From JADFRG01 sp964590515 (GTDB lineage: Bacteria > Chloroflexota > Anaerolineae > Anaerolineales > E44-bin32), in the NCBI GenBank assembly GCA_964590515.1, contig CAZPZD010000016.1, forward strand, positions 1 to 45,725: a DNA stretch of 45,725 nt, in the 5' to 3' direction. Position 1 is the first letter of the stretch. Each line of letters opens with the position of its first letter. A model generated the notes under the pieces. It made no database searches, was not told where the DNA came from, and saw nothing but the letters and a program-made list of their open reading frames with translations. Of this stretch, positions 42,131 through 45,725 are shown one piece after another. The position numbers and the translations under genes are program-made.

Positions 42131-43245
42131 TCCGGTCGCTCCCCTCTCGCCAATCCCTCGCGCAGGCTCTCGATAGTGCTGGCCAATCGTCCGGCCAGGA
42201 TCGCTTGCCGCAATTCTTGAGTCAGGTCAATCAGCAAATGCAGGTTGTGGATCGAAAGGAGGGTCGCGGAAAGCATCTCCCTGCCGACAACCAGGTGCCG
42301 CAGGTAGGCTCGGCTGAAGTGGGTGCAGGTGTAGCAGGAACAATTGGAGTCGAGGGGTCCAGGGTCGTCGGCCAGCGTCGCCCAACGGAGATTCAGCCGG
42401 CCGTGCCGGGTGAGAGCTGCATCGTTGCGAGCCAAGCGTGTGGGCAGGACGCTGTCGAACAAGTCTACTCCTCGGGCGATTGCTTCCAGCAGATCTCCAG
42501 GGGCCCCGACCCCCATCAGGTAGCGGGGCCGATCTGTCGGAAGCACGCCGTCGAGCAGTTCGAGAATGGCCAGCGTCTCATCCTTCGTTTCCCCCACGCT
42601 CAGCCCGCCGATCGCGATTCCGGGAGTATCCAGTGAGGCAATGAACTCGGCCGACTCGCGCCGCAGGTCTGGGAAGATCCCGCCTTGTACGATCCCGAAA
42701 AGGGCCTGGTCGGCTCGGGTCTTAGCTTCGAGGCAGCGGCGAGCCCAGGCATGCGTCCTCTCCACTGCCCGCCGGTTGTACTCCCGGTCGTACGGTTCGG
42801 CGCACTCGTCGAGTGCCATCACGATGTCGGCGCCTAGATTCTCTTGGATGCCCATGGCCGTCTCTGGTGTGATGCGGTGAGGGGTCCCATCCAGGTGGGA
42901 ACGGAACGTCACCCCATCCGCATCTACCTCGCGCTGGGCGGCGAGCGAGAAGAGTTGGTATCCACCGGAGTCGGTCAACAGCGGACCTGGCCAATCCATG
43001 AACTTGTGCAGCCCGCCAAGCTGCGCAATCTGTGTGTCGCCGGGCCGCAAGTACAGATGATAGGCATTGGCCAACACCAAGCTGGCCCCGAGTTCGCGCA
43101 GCTGGACGGGGGTGAGCGCCTTGACCGTGGCCTGAGTTCCCACTGGAGCAAAGAGGGGGGTCTCGAGAGTTCCGTGCGGGGTGTGGAACAGGCCCGCCCG
43201 GCCCCGACCATCTTGGGCAATGATCTCAAACGAAAATTCAGCCAT
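42127..43245 (-). CDS. tgt: Queuine tRNA-ribosyltransferase
   Basis: 372 residues from ATG 43245. It exchanges guanine 34 for a queuine precursor in GUN-anticodon tRNAs. Key elements are D92 in TDSGGYQ, FGIVQGG, the nucleophile aspartate region DLFDSVLPTRLARN, and the zinc site CSCYTCTHFSRAYLRHL. The frame is open upstream into alr antisense, but ATG 43245 matches the family start. TATAAT lies at 43280-43285. No queuosine biosynthesis genes are in the window. Confidence 0.96.
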   Translation of the reverse strand: MAEFSFEIIAQDGRGRAGLFHTPHGTLETPLFAPVGTQATVKALTPVQLRELGASLVLANAYHLYLRPGDTQIAQLGGLHKFMDWPGPLLTDSGGYQLFSLAAQREVDADGVTFRSHLDGTPHRITPETAMGIQENLGADIVMALDECAEPYDREYNRRAVERTHAWARRCLEAKTRADQALFGIVQGGIFPDLRRESAEFIASLDTPGIAIGGLSVGETKDETLAILELLDGVLPTDRPRYLMGVGAPGDLLEAIARGVDLFDSVLPTRLARNDAALTRHGRLNLRWATLADDPGPLDSNCSCYTCTHFSRAYLRHLVVGREMLSATLLSIHNLHLLIDLTQELRQAILAGRLASTIESLREGLARGERPE

Positions 43246-43279
43246 TACTTCGGGGGAGTCCGGGCCGCGCGAGCCAGCG

Positions 43280-43285
43280 ATTATA
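43280..43285 (-). promoter_or_regulatory. -10 box for the tgt-uppP unit
   Basis: Perfect TATAAT on the minus strand; the predicted start near 43272 gives a leader of about 27 nt before ATG 43245. No clear -35. Confidence 0.5.
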
Positions 43286-43315
43286 CCTGTGGTGGACAGC
43301 CTTGCCGCCGCTCCG

Positions 43316-43321
43316 TATACT
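43316..43321 (+). promoter_or_regulatory. -10 box predicting a leaderless alr transcript
   Basis: TATACT followed by 6 nt and GTG 43328. This is the same geometry as lepB and miaB, at a gene whose start is independently supported by protein alignment. Confidence 0.5.
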
Positions 43322-43327
43322 TCGGCC

Positions 43328-44431
43328 GTGACCGATCCCCGGAATCTGTACTCAACCTGGGTCGAAGTTGAGCTGGAGGTCATCGAAGCCAACACCCGTC
43401 GATTGACCACCCTCACCAAAGCAGCGGTCATGGCGGTCGTCAAGGCCAATGCTTATGGCCATGGGGCGATTCCGGTGGCCCAGGCTGCCGCCCGCGGCGG
43501 CGCAGGCTGGCTTGGAGTTGCTCGCGCCGAGGAGGCCCTAGACCTCCGCGCGGCCGGGATTGGCCTTCCCATTCTCGTCTTGGGCCCCGCGCCGACTGAA
43601 CAACTGCCTTCCCTGATTGCGGCCGGGGTCTCGCTGACTGTGAGCGACGAGGTTCAGATCGACGCCGCAGCGCAGGCCGCCCGAGATCAACAAACGACGG
43701 CCAAAGTCCAGCTCAAGCTCGACTCCGGTATGAATCGGCTCGGGGCCGCGCCGGAGGCGGCGGTCGGCCTGGCTCGCCGGGTGGGGCAGCACCCCGGGCT
43801 CAGTTTCGCGGGCGCGTTTACCCATTTCGCCCGGGCAGATGAGGGAGCGCCGCAGCCGGTCCGGCGGCAGCTGGAGCAGTTCGAGTATGCCCTCTCGGCG
43901 CTCAGCTCGGCGGGTGTGCGGCCGCCGCTGATCCATGCCGCGAATTCGGCCGCCACTCTGGGTTGGCCGGAGACCCACTTCGACCTGGTCAGGGTGGGAA
44001 TTGCACTCTACGGTCTTCGCCCCTCCCCGGCTGCCCCGCTGCCGGCCGGGCTGCAGCCGGCCTTGGAGTGGAAGACCCAACTGACTCGGATCCGATCGGT
44101 GCCTCCCGGGGAAGGGATCAGCTACGGCCATGAATACGTGACTCGCATGACGGAACGGATTGGGACCGTCCCGGTTGGGTATGCGGACGGCCTGCGACGA
44201 GTCGCGGGGAATCAGCTGCTGGTCGGGGGCGTCGAGGTGCCGGTGGTTGGCCGGGTGTGCATGGACTTCTGTATGGTGCAGCTTGATCGCGTTCCAGGCG
44301 CCAAGGAAGGCGATGAGGCGGTGATCATTGGCACCCAGGGCGAAACCCGCCTGTCGGCCGAGCAGGTTGCCGACCGGTGGGGCACGATCAACTATGAGGT
44401 GACGTGTGGGATCGGAGCGAGGGTGCCGCGG
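43328..44431 (+). CDS. alr: Alanine racemase, 3' end lost in the assembly gap
   Basis: 368 residues are visible from GTG 43328; only a few C-terminal residues should be missing (it stops in CGIGARVPR). It supplies D-alanine for peptidoglycan. PLP lysine is K39 (VVKANAYGHG), exactly the canonical position, and the catalytic tyrosine is Y266 (ISYGHEY). RVGIALYGL and VCMDF at 311 are intact. The start is supported by family length and by TATACT 6 nt upstream. Continuation past 44431 is unknown sequence. Confidence 0.95.
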
Positions 44432-44531
44432 NNNNNNNNNNNNNNNNNNNNNNNNNNNNNNNNNNNNNNNNNNNNNNNNNNNNNNNNNNNNNNNNNNNNN
44501 NNNNNNNNNNNNNNNNNNNNNNNNNNNNNNN
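44432..44531. other. Assembly gap of 100 N
   Basis: Exactly 100 N, the conventional placeholder for a scaffold join of unknown length. It cuts the 3' ends of both alr and the threonine dehydrogenase gene. Any frame read through it is artificial. Confidence 0.99.
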
Positions 44532-45433
44532 TCATCGACCTCCGCCGGCCAGCTGTCCACGATGGCCTGCCGGCGAGCGTCCGGCTCGTAGCGGATCTCC
44601 GCGCGGGGGAAGAACTCTAGGACGATGCTCTGCAGCTCCTCGGCGGAGGGGCTGAAGCCGGTTACGTTGTAGACCTGCTGATTGAGGGAGGGCGCCTTGG
44701 CCAGCCGGATCAAGGCCTGCACGGCATCTGGCATGGTCATGAAGGGCATTCGGGTGTCGGGCCGCACGAAACAGCGGTAAAGCCGGCCTTCGGCGGCGTG
44801 GTGCAGCATCTCAGGCCCAAAGTCGCTGGTACCGCCGGTCGGCAGCGTGTCCGCGCTGATCAACCCCGGCAAGCGCAGGCCCCGGAAATCGATCCCAACC
44901 TGGCCTGAGCCGCGCGGGCTCGACTGGCTGAAATACGCACCCAGGTGCTCACAGTAGAGCTTGCTGGCGCCATAGATCGTGGTCGGAGTGCACCGGCCCT
45001 GCTCGGTCTGGGGCCCGGCGGCCTGCTTGGCCGCCAGGGTCGGAAAGCCGTACACCGCGACGCTGCTGGGGAAAACGAAAGTCACTGGTTCGCCATGTCG
45101 CTGGGTTTGGTCGACCGCGAGTTGCAGCAGATTGAAAGTCCCTTCGACGTTCACCCGGTGGGCGGCTTTGGGATCTTGCTCGGCCCGGGTGGAGAGCACT
45201 GCCGCCAGATGGTAGATCGTCCCTATTCGGTAGCGCTTCCCCAGATCCGCCAGCAGCGCCTCGTCGAGCACGTCTCCCTGAACGAATTCCCGGCAGCGGT
45301 CCCGCAGGTCCTGTTCAAGTGGAACGCGATCCATGGCCAACAATCGATCGGCCGCGGCCGACCCCAAGGAGGCAAGCAGTCCGTGCCCGATTTCACCGGC
45401 CGCGCCGGTGATCAGAGTCAGCTTGTCGGCCAT
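44532..45433 (-). CDS. SDR-type L-threonine 3-dehydrogenase, 3' end lost in gap
   Basis: 300 residues are visible from ATG 45433. It oxidises L-threonine to 2-amino-3-oxobutyrate with NAD+. The Rossmann motif is TGAAGEIG (9-16), D35 follows beta-2 for NAD, and the SDR dyad is Y154/K158 (YGASK). Features of the threonine-dehydrogenase branch rather than sugar epimerases are YHLAAVLSTRAE, RLPGLISADTLPTGGTSDF, TRMPFMTMPDA and the final YEPDARRQAIVDSWPAEVD. A divergent glycine riboswitch next door fits threonine-to-glycine metabolism. A nucleotide-sugar epimerase is the main alternative. Confidence 0.85.
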
Positions 45434-45548
45434 GCTTGGCTGAAAACTTTCACCCAGGAGGACTTCCCCGGCGGTATCTTGGCACAGGTCACCGGAAAGA
45501 ATCAAGGTCCCGCCAATGGTCCGCCGGAACCAAACTGTGGACTTCAGC

Positions 45549-45577
45549 TTGACTTTGCTGGAGGGGGTCCATAGAAT
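45549..45577 (+). promoter_or_regulatory. Sigma-70 promoter driving the glycine riboswitch
   Basis: TTGACT (45549-45554) and TAGAAT (45572-45577) with a 17-bp spacer. The predicted start near 45584 lies just before the riboswitch P1 stem. Confidence 0.7.
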
Positions 45578-45589
45578 GAAACTCTGCAC

Positions 45590-45725
45590 AGGCGGGGAAG
45601 AGACCCGGAGCACCGGGCACCGAAGGGGCAAGTTCGACCGTTAATCGTGGCGGCGGGCGAATCTCTCAGGTAAAAGGACCCCACCTGGCCGCACCTCTGG
45701 AAAGCGCCGGGCGCACCGAAGGGGC
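45590..45725 (+). promoter_or_regulatory. Tandem glycine riboswitch, second aptamer cut by the window end
   Basis: The first aptamer has the conserved GCACCGAAGGGGCAA (45617-45631) and CTCTCAGGTAAAAGGACC (45663-45680), with GCGGGG near 45592 able to pair with CCCCAC after the latter. A second aptamer begins at about 45694 (CTCTGGAAAG) and repeats GCACCGAAGGGGC (45713-45725) up to the edge. Tandem aptamers of this class bind glycine and usually control glycine cleavage genes or transporters. The regulated gene lies beyond the window on the plus strand. Confidence 0.93.

Noticed and set aside
43538..45631. One long minus-strand frame and one long plus-strand frame running through the N gap
   Set aside because: The 100 N contain no stops by construction. 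The sequences on either side belong to alr (plus) and threonine dehydrogenase (minus); the fused frames are artefacts.
1..45725. tRNA, rRNA, CRISPR arrays, insertion sequences and prophage genes
   Set aside because: I scanned for cloverleaf-like blocks, regular direct repeats, transposases and terminal inverted repeats and saw none. A dedicated tRNA search would be needed to exclude a single gene.

Overview
The window is GC-rich, densely packed bacterial DNA. Many neighbouring genes overlap by 1, 4 or 8 bases, and GTG and TTG starts are frequent. Several envelope proteins carry Thr/Pro-rich linkers (esterase lipoprotein, LysM protein, LCP protein, NBR1-type Ig-like lipoprotein). Together with the general gene content this suggests Chloroflexota, perhaps an Anaerolineae-like lineage; that placement is inference. 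A run of exactly 100 N (44432-44531) shows this is a scaffolded draft assembly, probably a metagenome bin.

The most distinctive region is a bacterial microcompartment (BMC) operon at about 1.54-8.18 kb. Its order is a GntR/HutC regulator, an RpiB-type sugar-phosphate isomerase, deoxyribose-phosphate aldolase (DeoC), a divergent EutL-like tandem shell protein, one hexameric shell protein (BMC-H), a pentamer (BMC-P), a CoA-acylating aldehyde dehydrogenase, a second tandem shell protein (BMC-T), and two more BMC-P. RpiB, DeoC and the dehydrogenase all start with a short amphipathic helix of encapsulation-peptide type. This is the sugar-phosphate-utilising (SPU) class of BMC. The likely chemistry is deoxyribose 5-phosphate to acetaldehyde plus glyceraldehyde 3-phosphate inside the shell, then acetaldehyde to acetyl-CoA. 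No phosphotransacylase or alcohol dehydrogenase is encoded here. The RpiB lacks the usual catalytic cysteine. tpiA, which would handle the triose phosphate, lies tail-to-tail 11 bp away.

From 17.9 kb down to 8.2 kb the minus strand carries a TPR protein, then cdaA-cdaR (cyclic di-AMP synthesis), der, lepB, a receiver-GAF-ATPase signalling protein, an unknown protein and tpiA. Next on the minus strand is a coupled unit miaB - Ig-like lipoprotein - polA (23.3-18.0 kb). The plus strand from 23.4 to 28.6 kb carries an esterase lipoprotein, a LysM protein and a MacAB-type exporter. Minus-strand genes then follow: an FAD amine oxidase, uvrA, two zinc-ribbon proteins, an LCP cell-wall ligase and a heterodimeric ABC exporter with one degenerate ATP site. 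After a lone plus-strand metallo-hydrolase comes the coupled minus-strand unit tgt - uppP - binding-protein lipoprotein. The window ends with alr (cut by the gap), an SDR-type threonine dehydrogenase (cut by the gap) and, divergent from it, a promoter with a tandem glycine riboswitch that runs off the right edge.

Two patterns run through the intergenic DNA. Several genes have a TATAAT-like box 6-7 nt before the start codon (lepB, miaB, alr, a zinc-ribbon gene), which predicts leaderless mRNAs. Four transcription units carry the same nine bases, TA(G/T)AATCCG, as their probable -10 region. No tRNA, rRNA, CRISPR array, insertion sequence or prophage gene was seen.
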